Shown here: positions 31,701 to 42,081 of the stretch, piece by piece
Layout of the letters: each line of letters begins with the position of its first letter
Numbering within the stretch: the first letter of the stretch is position 1
Source of the DNA: Ascarosepion bandense
Lineage: Eukaryota; Mollusca; Cephalopoda; Sepiida; Sepiidae
Assembly (NCBI GenBank): GCA_037127315.1
Contig: JBBBDQ010001918.1
Span: 4,351,001-4,415,000, forward strand
Length of the DNA: 64,000 nt
Direction: 5' to 3'
Made by a program: the position numbers and the translations under genes
Notes under the pieces: model-generated
Seen by the model: only the letters and a program-made list of their open reading frames with translations
What the model was told of the DNA's origin: nothing
Databases searched by the model: none

Positions 31701-34673
31701 AAAGTTGATTTAGTCAGATTGAGTTTGAGTTTTGTTTAATGGCATATCAACACCTCTGTGGGTTATTTAATGCCAAAAATGTGGGGTTTGAGGTATTTTT
31801 GTAATGTTCAGTTATAGTGAAAAGTTGATTTAGTCAGATTGAGTTTGAGTTTTGTTTAATGGCATATCAACCTCTGTGGGTTATTTAATGCCAAAAATGT
31901 GGGGTTTTTAGGGTATTTTTGTAATGTTCAGTTATAGTGAGAAAGTTGATTTAGTCAGATTGAGTTTGAGTTTTGTTTAATGGCATGTCATACCTCTGTG
32001 TAGATTTATTTTAATGCAAAATGTGGGGTTTTAAGAATTATTTTTGTAATGTTCAGTTATAGTGAAAAGTTGATTTAGTCAGATTAGAGTTTTGAGTTTT
32101 TTGTTTATTAGCATATCAACCTCTGTGGGTTATTTAATGTAAAATGTAGGGTTTAAATTATTTTGTAATGTTCAGTTATAATTGAGAAAGTTGATTTAGT
32201 CAGATTGAGTTTGAGTTTTGTTTAATGGCATATCAACACCTCTGTGGGTTATTTAATGCCAAAAATGTGGGGTTTAGGAGTATTTTGTAATGTTCAGTTA
32301 TAGTGAGAAAGTTGATTTAGTCAGATTGAGTTTGAGTTTTTTGTTTAATGGCATATCAACACCTCTATTGGGTTATTTAATGCCAAAAATGTGGGGTTTT
32401 AGGGTATTTTTGTAATGTTCAGTTATAGTGAGAAAGTTGATTTGGTCAGATTGAGTTTGAGTTTTGTTTAATGGCATATCAACCTCTGTGGGTTATTTAA
32501 TACCAAAAATATGGGGTTTTAGGGTATTTCTGTTTCGGTTATGAGCAAGAAAGTTGATTTAGTCAGATTGAGTTTGAGTTTTGTTTAATGGCATATCAAC
32601 ACCTCTATGGAGTTATTTAATACCAAAAATGTGGGGTTTTAGGGTATTTTTGTAATGTGTTTCAGTTATAGTGAGAAAGTTGATTTGGTCAGATTGAGTT
32701 TGAGTTTTGTTTAATATGGCATATCAACCTCTGTAGGATTTATTTAATGCCAAAAATGTAGGGTTTTTAAATTATTTTTGTAATGTTCAGTTATAGTGAG
32801 AAAAGTTGATTTAGTCAGATTGAGTTGAGTTTTTGTTTAATAGCATATCAACCTCTGTTGGGTTATTTAATGCCAAAAATGTAGGTTGGTGTTACCTTAA
32901 TGTTCAGTTATAGTGAGAAAGTTGATTTAGTAGATTAGGTTTTGAGTTTTTGTTTAATGGCATATCAACACACTCTGTGGGTTATTTAATGCAAAAATGT
33001 GGGGTTTTAAGTGTTTTTGTAATGTTCAGTTATAGTGAGAAAGTTGATTTAGTCAGATTGAGTTTGAGTTTTGTTTAATGGCCTTATCAACCTCTGTGGG
33101 TTATTTAATGCCAAAAATGTAGGGTTTTGAGGTATTTTTGTAATGTTTCAGTTATAGTGAGAAAGTTGATTTAGTCAGATTGAGTTTTGAGTTTTGGGTA
33201 ATGGCATATCCAACACACTCTGTGGATTATTTAATGCCAAAAATATGGGGTTTTAGGGTATTTTTGTAATGTTCAGTTATAGTGAGAAAGTTGATTTAGT
33301 CCAATTGAGTTTAGGTTTTGATTTAATGGCATATCCTTTACTCTGTGGGTTATTTAATGCCAAAAATGTAGAGGGTTTTAGAATTATTTTTGTAATGTTC
33401 AGTTATAGTGAGAAAGTTGATTTAGTCAGATTGAGTTTGAGTTTTGTTTAATGGCATATCAACACCTCTGTGGGTTATTTAATGCCAAAAATGTGGGGTT
33501 TAGGGTATTTTTGTAATGTTTCAGTTATAGTGAGAAAGTTGATTTAGTCAGATTGAGTTTGAGTTTTTGTTTAATGGCATATCAACACCTCTGTAGGTTA
33601 TTTAATACTTAAAAAATGTGGGGTTTTGGGGTATTTTTGTAATGTTCAGTTATAGTGAGAAAGTTGATTTAGTCAGATTGAGTTTTGAGTTTTGTTTATT
33701 AGCATATCCAACCTCTATTGGGTTATTTAATGCCAAAAATGTGGGGTTTTAAGAGATATTTTTGTAATGTTCAGTTATAGTGAAAGTTGATTTAGTCAGA
33801 TTGAATTTTTCAGTTTTGTTTAATGGCATATCAACACCTCTTGTGGGTTATTTAATGCCAAAAATGTGGGGTTTTAGGGTATTTTTGTAATGTTCAGTTA
33901 TAGTGAGAAAGTTGATTTAGTCAGATTGAGTTTGAGTTTTGTTTAATGGCATATCAACCTCTGTGGGTTATTTAATGCCAAAAATGTGGTTTAAAGTATT
34001 TTTGTAATGTTCAGTTATAGTGGAAAAGTTAGTTGTTGAATTGAGTTTGAGTTTTGTTTAATGGCATATCAACCTCTGTGGGTTATTTAATACCAAAATG
34101 TGGGGTTTTAGGGTATTTTTGTAATGTTCAGTTATAGTGAGAAAGTTGATTTAGTCAGATTGAATTTTTCAGTTTTGTTTAATGGCATATCAACACTCAG
34201 CAGGTTATTTAATGCCAAAAATGTGGGGTTTTAGGGTATTTTTGTAATGTTCAGATTATAGTAGAAAGTTGATTTAGTCAGATTGAGTTTGAGTTTTGTT
34301 TAATGGCATATCAACACCTCTGTGGGTTATTTAATGCCAAAAATGTGGGGTTTTAAGTTGCTTTTGTAATGTTCAGTTATAGTGAGAAAGTTGATTTGAG
34401 TCAAATTGAGTTTGAGTTTTGTTTAATGGCATATCAACACCTCTGTGGGTTATTTAATGCCAAAAATGTGGGTTTTAGGGTATTTTTGTAATATTTCAGT
34501 TATAGTGAGAGAGTTGATTTAGTCAGAAAGTTGATTTAGTCAGATTGAGTTTGAGTTTTACATTTAATAGCATATCAACCTCTGTAGGTTATTTTAATGT
34601 CAAAAATGTAGAGTTTTCCTAAGTTATTTTCCTTAATGTTTAGATATAATGAGAAGATTGATTTTGTCATATT
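28793..34673 (+). repeat. Satellite array, monomer about 121 bp, roughly 48 copies
   Basis: Clean monomers at the left are 120 or 122 bp, depending on CAACCTCTG versus CAACACCTCTG. Key words in order: GATTTAGTCAGATTGAGTTT, TTTGTTTAATGGCATATC, CTCTGTGGGTTATTTAATGC, GTGGGGTTTTAGGGTATTTT, GTAATGTTCAGTTATAGTGA. About 48 copies is an estimate from length. TGGCAT and ATGCCA flank an AACC/GGTT pair, giving a weak hairpin. The first eight or so monomers are nearly identical; many after 29.68 kb carry scattered small indels. Open frames across it are accidental. Confidence 0.95.
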
Positions 34674-34734
34674 TTAATGAATTTTTTTGTTTTTATTCTT
34701 TTTTATTTTAGAAAACTGAAGATGTTTTCTAGTT

Positions 34735-35105
34735 TTGTATTCAAAATATTTTGCTGAGAATTGTTTTCTTTCAAAAATGTGTAATAATTCTTTCTTCAAA
34801 AATGTATTGTTGGTAATATTTTCCTTTAAAAATGTATACTTTTCTATAAAAGTCTATTTTTATGTATATATTTCTATAAATGTCTATTATTTATATTTCC
34901 ATAGTGTTTTGACCCCAGTTTGGGGGTTAACTATTTGCCCATAGCTGGTATCCTAACAGGTGCTAACACTCCGGATCAGGGAACAACAGCAATTAAAAGG
35001 TTGTTCCATGCTTCTCACAATCTCCCAATCAAAGGCCTTGCTGCCGGATGCACTTTACCGTCATGCCCAGGACCAAAGAAAAATTAAAATAAATGACCAA
35101 ATAAG
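34735..35105 (+). repeat. Unclassified repeat R, copy 1
   Basis: TTTCAAAAATGTATTG and GGTAATATTTTCC repeats followed by GTGTTTTGACCCCAGTTTGG, TTAACTATTTGCCCATAGC, CAATTAAAAGG and CTTGCTGCCGGATGCAC. The same order appears at 36.28-36.66 kb in the same orientation, at clear divergence. No coding frame. Confidence 0.6.
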
Positions 35106-35600
35106 ATGGGTAGAATATAAAACCTGAATAGTGCAACCCTAACAAAGAAAGAAAGAAAGAAAGAAAGAAATTTGAACATTAAAAAAAAAAATAAATAAAA
35201 CAAATAAAAAATATATTCTGGACAGGCGGTAAACTAAAAAAAAAGTGACAGAATTATTGATTGCCTTGACGCGACCAGGCCACCAAGTAGGTAATTCCAA
35301 CAGTGCAATTTATTTATCATCATTGCCCAAATATGGTCAAGACGTCCGTCTATTCGCACCCTCTCACCAAACTCTGCCAGTTTTGGCATACTCTCTTGAC
35401 GTTTCGACACATTGACATGACTAAATGCAACACTCATCGACGGCGAAATCCGTTTATTTACGCAGTGCGTCTCTACCAATTTAGAAGCACTTGTTACTTC
35501 AACAGGAGATGACACTGAACAATTCTTCAATTGCGTCTTATGTATACAGACACAAAATATATGTAGCGCGTTTAAAAACCTTATCAGCTTTCCTTACTGC
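35106..35600. other. Unassigned sequence with (GAAA)n
   Basis: A (GAAA)n run lies at about 35141-35170. A minus-strand frame at 35234-35530 (98 codons) has ordinary composition and no motif that I recognise; I do not call it a gene, though it is the least repeat-like open frame nearby. Confidence 0.35.
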
Positions 35601-35608
35601 CTCTGTTG

Positions 35609-35609
<1 letters not shown>

Positions 35610-35662
<53 letters not shown>
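35610..35662. repeat. (TA)n microsatellite
   Basis: About 26 TA units. Confidence 0.95.
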
Positions 35663-35666
<4 letters not shown>

Positions 35667-35689
35667 AAGTAAATCATCGAGCTTTATGT

Positions 35690-35995
35690 TCGATCTCATC
35701 AGAATGCAGAAGGCACTGGAGGGCCGTTTCGTCCTATATTTAGGATTGCATCAGCAGTACGCATCCACTACCAGGAATCGAACACAGACAGTTGTGGTTG
35801 TTAAGCTGATGTTAATACCAAATGTACCACGGGCCGTGGTGACGAAGAGGTAACGAATTAAGCTGGATGAAGTGCGAAGCTCCTCACGAATTCCGTGGTG
35901 GAACTAATCCAAGCTCCTTTGCCCATAGGCTAGTGCCTCCCCAAGCAACGATTTCCGCAACCAAGCCGCTAAATCCATAGCGTGTTTCGTGGTTG
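35690..35995 (-). repeat. Possible tRNA-derived SINE, minus strand
   Basis: On the minus strand GTGGTACATTTGGTATTAAC lies about 45 bp before GTGTTCGATTCCTGG, which fits A and B box spacing. The remaining ~200 bp has no match in the window. Confidence 0.35.
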
Positions 35996-36002
35996 AAGCA
36001 CT

Positions 36003-36005
<3 letters not shown>

Positions 36006-36092
<87 letters not shown>
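36006..36092. repeat. (AAT)n then (TA)n microsatellite
   Basis: About 15 AAT units continue directly into about 20 TA units. Confidence 0.95.
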
Positions 36093-36096
<4 letters not shown>

Positions 36097-36279
36097 TAAT
36101 TACTTAGTTTTTGGTCATAATAAGATTAGGCCTCTGCACATTTGTATTAAAAAGTGTTCAATACAATTATATTGTAGAACCTTTGAATATTTTCTATTTG
36201 AAAACGAGTTATTACGCGACCTAAGTTTTTACCTTGAGTGCTGTCTTTAGGCAATTTGCAAATCGTCTGAAGACACCAC

Positions 36280-36660
36280 TGGCAATATTTATTTCCTCAA
36301 AATGTATTTCTGGTAATATTTTTTTCTTCAAAATGTATTTCTGGTAATATTTTTTTCTAAAAACTTATTGCTGGTTATATTTTTGTTCTTTTTTCCAAAA
36401 ATATATTGCTAGTAATTTATGGTATTTTTACTATAAAATCTATTTTGTACTTTCATGGTGTTTTGTCCCCAGATAAAGGATTAACTATTTGCTATAGTTG
36501 GGAACCTCACTTGTACTACCACCCCTGTTCAGAGTGAACCTGCAAACGAACGCAATTAAGAGGCGGTTCTAAGCCTTCCAAAACCTCCCGATCACAGGGC
36601 TTGCTGCTGGATGTAGTTTATCGTCAAACACAGGACGAACCGACTAAGGTATGAGGCATG
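36280..36660 (+). repeat. Unclassified repeat R, copy 2
   Basis: Starts with three or four tandem copies of a ~33 bp unit (CAAAATGTATTTCTGGTAAT), then GTGTTTTGTCCCCAG, TTAACTATTTGCTATAG, CAATTAAGAGG and CTTGCTGCTGGATGTAG, parallel to the 34.7 kb copy. Confidence 0.6.
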
Positions 36661-36865
36661 AATACTTTTTTTACTTGAAAGTTCGTTATTTAAATTGTCA
36701 TCAATCCATGTCGACACGAAGCGAATCCTTTCTCAGTATCTTTAACTTACTGCTTTCGTATATATTTTTAAAACCTTTGTAACATATTTCATTTCACGGG
36801 AGAAAAATGACTTCTATAATTATTTAGATAATTTTATTTAGTATTTTCTTTGTAAATGGCGCGCG

Positions 36866-36914
<49 letters not shown>

Positions 36915-36935
36915 GCGCGCGCACTTACACATCAT
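36661..36935. other. Unassigned sequence ending in (AC)n
   Basis: No recognised content except the (AC)n run at about 36869-36910. Confidence 0.5.
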
Positions 36936-37243
36936 CAGTCAGTCAGTTAAGTGCCACACATGAAACACGCTTGGGCGATCATATCTCGAAAGAGACATGA
37001 CTGACTGGGCAGAAGATTATCCCGCAGTAGGTTGCCATTGCTTTCTGCGGTAGACTGGTTACCGACCAAGGCTATAGAACCCAATCTGTCCTGTTATTTA
37101 ACCCATAACTGGAAGGAAGAAACGGATTAATACCTTTCCCAAGGGTATTTGCGCGTAAGTGAATACAATGGATTCAACTGGAATTCGAACTCGGCTCCCC
37201 GATTTCTCATTCCCAGTCGATATCCACTGTACCACAACGCACA
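36936..37243 (-). mobile_element. SINE-A, full length
   Basis: Complete copy: CAGTCAGTTAAGTGCC at the left, intact hairpin arms CATATCTC/GAGACATG, the CAGTAGGTTGCCATTGCTTT core, GGAATTCGAACTCGG B box complement, and ACCACAACGCACATCC at the head end. Confidence 0.85.
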
Positions 37244-38052
37244 TCCTCACACATATATAACATGATTAACAGTGACCTTCCTTGATAGAACCCGAAGCTT
37301 ATTTGGAGATTTCGCAGGTGTCTTTGATAGATGAATCTCGCATGGATGACGATTCACTTTCGTCCTCTCCATTTGCCAATTTGCTCGACCATCTGCCGAT
37401 GAATGGTCGAAGTGTTATCAGAGCGATACAAGGGGCCGTGAAGAAAAATATATATGTATATATTATTTTTTAATCCTCTCATTTTCAACGTCCCGATTTC
37501 GAGCGTTCTGTCACCACTTGGGGTCCGTTTTACAGTCGCTCCCTTCTCTCGCACTCAACAAGATCCACGTGCTTCTTTTGACTCGCCTTTCTTTCACCCC
37601 TGTGTCATCCATCCAAATTTTCTAACCTTATTCTCCCAAAGTTGCTGGCAATTTCACTCACGACGTCTCGCCGGAAACACGTTTTCCTGTCATACATTAA
37701 TTGTTTAGCTATTTGTTCATTTGCGATGCATTAATAGCAGACTAATCGGGCATTTGTTCAGGCGGAACGCTAGACAGTTCCTGTGGACTCGGGACTGGAG
37801 TCTGCCTCTGACAATCTCTGCACTGTCTTCCAGTTGACCAAACCGGTCAAATCCGTATGCTGGCATGTGCTAGTGAGAGAGAATAATTATCAAGACAAAC
37901 TGTGAATTAGCTTCACTGCTCAAAGCATTGATATTTTAGCAATACAAAAATGAATTCGCTTAGAACATTCTTTCTTCATATCTTTTTCCTTGAGAGAGGA
38001 CCATTTTTGGTGTCACAAAAAATTCAGGCAAACTTTAGCAAAATTAGGAACT
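37244..38052. other. Unassigned sequence
   Basis: Frames at 37282-37473 and 37454-37708 have mixed composition but no recognisable motif and no splice context I can defend. Possibly the remnant of an element. Nothing else stands out. Confidence 0.35.
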
Positions 38053-38068
38053 CCACGTAACAGGATAT

Positions 38069-38373
38069 CAGTAAGTTAAGTGCCATACATGAAACACGAT
38101 TACGCGAATATGTCTCTTTCGAGACATGACTGACTGGGTAGAAGATTATCCCGCAGTAGGTTGCCATTACTTTCTGCGGTAGATTGGTTGCCAGTCAAGG
38201 CTATAGAACCCAATCTCTCCTGCTATTTAACCCATAATTGGAGGGAAGAGACGGATTAATACCTTTCTCAAAGGTATTTGCGCGTAAGCGAATGCAATGG
38301 ATTCAACTGGAATTCGAACTCGGCACTCCGATTTCTCGTTCCGGGCCGATATCCACTGCACCATAACGCACAT
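38069..38373 (-). mobile_element. SINE-A, first of an adjacent pair
   Basis: Full-length copy. CCACGTAACAGGATAT (38053-38068) on its left matches CCACATAACAGGACAT (38374-38389) on its right at 14 of 16 positions: a clear target-site duplication. Confidence 0.85.
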
Positions 38374-38389
38374 CCACATAACAGGACAT

Positions 38390-38695
38390 CAGTCAGATAA
38401 GTGCCATACGTGATACACGCTTTGGTGATCATGTCTCGAAAGAGACATGACTGACTGGGCAGAAGATTATCCCGCAGTAGATTGCCATTGCTTTCTGCGA
38501 TAGACTGGTTGCCGATCAAGGCTATAGAACCTAATCTGTCCTGCTATTTAACCCATAACTGGAAGGAAGAGACGGATTAATACCTTTCCCAAGGGTATTT
38601 GCGCGTAAGTGAATACAATGGATTCAAGTGGAATTCGAACTCGGCTCCCCGGTTTCTCGTTCCGAACCGAACCGATATCCACTGTACCACAACGC
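38390..38695 (-). mobile_element. SINE-A, second of an adjacent pair
   Basis: Full-length copy starting directly after the first copy's right-hand duplication. A third copy of part of that target, ACAGGATAT, follows at 38696-38704. The hairpin CATGTCTC, GAAA, GAGACATG is perfect. Confidence 0.85.
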
Positions 38696-38704
38696 ACAGG
38701 ATAT

Positions 38705-39360
38705 ACTCAGATATAATACAAATAAATTAATGTTTTCAAAAATTAAAATAATTTTTTTTTGTTAATTAATTCACTCATTTTGTAACTCCATAACTCACAT
38801 GAGATTAACATAAAATACTGATCTCGAATAAATGAGAGAAAAAACAAAAAAAAAAACAAACCAAAAATCACACAAATACGATATTTTGTTTATGTAGTGT
38901 TACTGTCAAATTAATATGCCTAATTTGCATATGTGCAAGAGAGAGCCTATATAACTCGTCACTTAGAATAAGTGACATGCTAAGAGACTGACTAGTGCTA
39001 AATTTCGCATCACAACATTTAAAAAATGCACAATAAAACAAAAAAATTTAAAATCAATTTTAAAATGTAATTTATTATCAGAAAGCATCGAAAATTTTTT
39101 AAAATAATTTCTGAATTATTTAAATCATTTTAAGTTAAATAAATTTAATTTAAATAATATTAAATAATTTGTATTTAAATTATTTTAAATATTTTGGATT
39201 TAGTTTTAAATAATTTCAGATAATATTAATTTTAACTAGTTTTAATTTTAAATAATTTTAATTTTAGTAATTTTGATTTAAATAATTTTATTTAAATAAT
39301 TTCTGAATTATTTGCCTTAAAAAGTAAAGTAAAGCAGTTAATTTTTTTTCATAATTTTAT
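38705..39360. other. AT-rich sequence with TTTAAATAATTT words
   Basis: 39050-39320 is built almost only of A and T in variations of TTTAAATAATTT, a cryptically simple repeat. No gene. Confidence 0.6.
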
Positions 39361-40275
39361 GATTTTTTTTTTTTTTATAATCATATCACCCCAAGCTAGG
39401 CGAAAACGCCACTGATGCGCAGGGGGCTACGTAAGAGTGAAAAGATTGGAAAAGAAAAAAACCGGAAACCACATCATTAACAGGAAACAAGGGATGAGCC
39501 TCTTCACCTGTTCAATAGACGTGGGTGGAGTGTGAACCGGGCGATAGTTTAGTCTATCTACTCCAATTGAAAAAAAAATAAAAGAAATAAAAGAAAAAAA
39601 GTGAAAAGATTGGAAAAGAGAAAAACCGGAAACCACATCCTTAACAGGAAACAAGGGATGAGTCTCTTCACCTGTTCAATAGACGTGGGTGGAGTGTGAA
39701 CCGGGCGATAGTTTAGTCTATCTACTCCAATTGAAAAAAAAATAAAAGAAATAAAAGAAAAAAAAGTGAAAAGATTGGAAAAGAGAAAAACCGGAAACCA
39801 CATCCTAAACAGGAAACAAGGGATGAGCCTCTTCACCTGTTCAATAGACGTGGGTGGAGTGTGAACCGGGCGATAGTTTAGTCTATCTACTCCAATTGAA
39901 AAAAAAATAAAAGAAATAAAAGAAAAAAAAAGTGAAAAGATTGGAAAAGAGAAAAACCGGAAACCACATCCTTAACAGGAAACAAGGGATGAGCCTCTTC
40001 ACCTGTTCAATAGACATGGGTGGAGTGTGAACCGGGCGATAGTTTAGTCTATCTACTCCAATTGAAAAAAAAAATAAAAGAAATAAAAGAAAAAAAAAAG
40101 TGAAAAGATTGGAAAAGTGAAAAACCGGAAACCACATCCTTAACAGGAAACAAGGGATGAGTCTCTTCACCTGTTCAATAGACGTGGGTGGAGTGTGAAC
40201 CGGGCGATAGTTTAGTCTATCTATTCCAATTATGTCTATCTACTCCGATTTGTCTATCTACTCCAATTAAAGTCT
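39361..40275 (-). mobile_element. VTR element, five units plus tail
   Basis: Minus strand. The tail complement is at about 39382-39435 (ATCATATCACCCCAAGCTAG). Five units of about 165-170 bp follow, joined by AAAATAAAAGAAATAAAAG linkers. The 5' end (40218-40275) is three to four short repeats of GTCTATCTACTCCAATT. Unit-to-unit differences are few, so the array is young or homogenised. Confidence 0.85.
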
Positions 40276-40504
40276 ATCTACATGTCAGTGGAAAAAGAAA
40301 AATGTCCAGGTTTCACGCCCACTTGTGGGCTCAAGTACCCACGTTGAGACTCACTGGTATGGACAACTGTAATTCTCGTTTTCATTTTGTATTTTACAAG
40401 TATGTGGAAGCTTTGATTATGTGCTAAGTGGAAGTGGTTTAGCATCCACTTCTTAAGTGTTTTCCGGATAGAGGCGGTAATCAGTAATCTCATTTATTTT
40501 ATTT
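40276..40504. other. Unassigned sequence
   Basis: Nothing recognised. Confidence 0.35.
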
Positions 40505-40690
40505 TAGCAAAGAAGAGAATACTGTGCTGTTTTGCGATGTCTCTCCTTTAATATGGCTGCAAATGCTTGACAAACTCATCGAAAATAAAGAAAGAACCTA
40601 AATGTGGTTCTACAGAAGGATGCTGAGGATACCATCTACCGAACAACAACGATAATGTTTTGGAGAAAATGGAAACGAAAAAAAAATGTA
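40505..40690 (+). mobile_element. LINE-B relic, left part (split by LINE-A)
   Basis: AGAAGAGAATACTGTGCTG, ATGTGGTTCTACAGAAGGAT and GGAGAAAATGGAAACG follow the LINE-B order up to the position before the QLKFLGHA segment. The rest is displaced to 41183. Confidence 0.7.
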
Positions 40691-41180
40691 TACTTTTTTT
40701 TATAATCATATCGCCCCAAGCAAGGCAGTGTATTGCGACTGGTGCACAGGGGGTTACATAGAAGGAAAGTTATCAGAAAGAGTGACTGGTTACAGGGCGT
40801 GTAAGGATGTAGGTAAGAGAAGGGTTAACATACTGTGAGTGGAGTGAACGGAGAAAGGAGCATGATAGAGAGAGGATGCAAGTTAGCAAGATAGGTGATT
40901 ACTATTGACTTTATACTTAAACGCCTGGAGATTGTAGTTATCTGGGGAGCAAGTAAACGGAAGGCAATTTCACAGGCGGGAAGTGAGAGAAAAGAAGCTG
41001 TTAGAGTAGAAATTTTGTTTACATTTAATTGGTTTCACACTAAATGTTGGGACCTATTTACTAATCTTGTGACTCGAGCAAATTCATGCATAGAAAGAAC
41101 CAGAGAGCTAAGTTAATCGGAGCAGAAGCCGTGAAAGTACTTGTAGAAGAGACACAGGGAAGCCACATTGCGCCGGTGAA
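40691..41180 (-). mobile_element. LINE-A copy nested in LINE-B
   Basis: Minus strand. The tail complement ATCATATCGCCCCAAGCAAG is at 40705, followed by the complement of the 3' UTR and of the ORF2 C-terminus (CGCCTGGAGATTGTAGTTAT, GAGCAGAAGCCGTGAAAGTA), ending at 41180. Frames are broken. The LINE-B sequence continues on the other side. I see no clear target-site duplication. Confidence 0.75.
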
Positions 41181-41445
41181 CATCAGGAAATGACAGCTGA
41201 AGTTTCTGGGACATATAATGTGGAAGGAACGCTTGCAGAATCTGATACTCACAGGGCGGATAGAGGGAAAGAGATGCAAGGGAAAGCAACGCGTGACATA
41301 CTTGATGGACCTGAGCAAATGGATGGTAGAGCAGGGTTTGGGAGAAGTAACAAGGGGAAGGTTTTTAATAGCTACTAGGGATAGATAAATGTGCAAGGCC
41401 AAGATCGCCTACGTCCCGAAGCGACATGGTAGATAGAAGAAGTAC
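41181..41445 (+). mobile_element. LINE-B relic, right part
   Basis: Begins with ACATCAGGAAATGACAGCTG, equivalent to the sequence encoding the QLKFLGHA region at 17.44 kb, and ends with AAGATCGCCTACGTCCCGAA and GAAGAAG as in other LINE-B 3' ends. Confidence 0.75.
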
Positions 41446-41880
41446 CAGAGATTAATTACTAAATCTCACTTCAAGTATCAACTTTATATTGGCCAAATTA
41501 GGCAATAAAAAACGACGAATTGGTTTATACCTTTAACTGAAATCTTAAAATTGTTTTCGCAAGAAAATATAATTGCAAATAAAATCTTTGTTGGCGCCCG
41601 TAGATAAAAATGCATAAAAAAAAATAAATCTAAGTACGAGATAACCCGCAGTCGACGCGAGATAACTCGTGGTTAGCAGTTTTTATTATTACTTTGACTA
41701 CGAGTTATCTCGTAGTTGCTTTTTTTTTTCATCTCAGCTGGTTGTCATCTCCTGCTAAAGTGCACAGGCTTTTTTGCCATTTAACCTTATAACAAGGGAG
41801 ATAGTTTCATGCTTTTACCTATAGAAGAATGCAAAATGAACAAGAACTAATTCAGTTCGAATTTGAAGTTCTCAACAGTT
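41446..41880. other. Unassigned; short inverted repeats at 41630-41725
   Basis: CTACGAGTTATCTCGTAG near 41698 is a perfect palindrome-type hairpin, and GAGATAACTCGTGG/GAGATAACCCGCAG lie 30-70 bp upstream. They may be remains of terminal inverted repeats of a small DNA transposon. No gene. Confidence 0.4.
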
Positions 41881-41884
41881 CTGC

Positions 41885-42049
41885 TATCCACAAAAGAAAG
41901 AAAGAAAGAAAGAAAGAAAGAACGAAAGAAGAGGAAAAGAAAGAAATATAAGAAATGAAAAGAAAAAGAGGAAAAATACTGAATAAAATAACAAAGCAAT
42001 TTGGTGAGGAGAAGAAAAGAAAGAAAGAAAATAAATAAATAAATAAATA

Positions 42050-42081
<32 letters not shown>

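Noticed and set aside
28793..34673. CRISPR-like or other repeat-spacer array (also considered for 48.2-49.7 and 55.4-56.5 kb)
   Set aside because: The entire unit is repeated, with no unique spacers between short repeats, and the sequence is eukaryotic.
35234..35530. 98-codon minus-strand frame as a host gene
   Set aside because: No recognised motif, no clear start context, and it sits among repeats; not excluded, merely unsupported.
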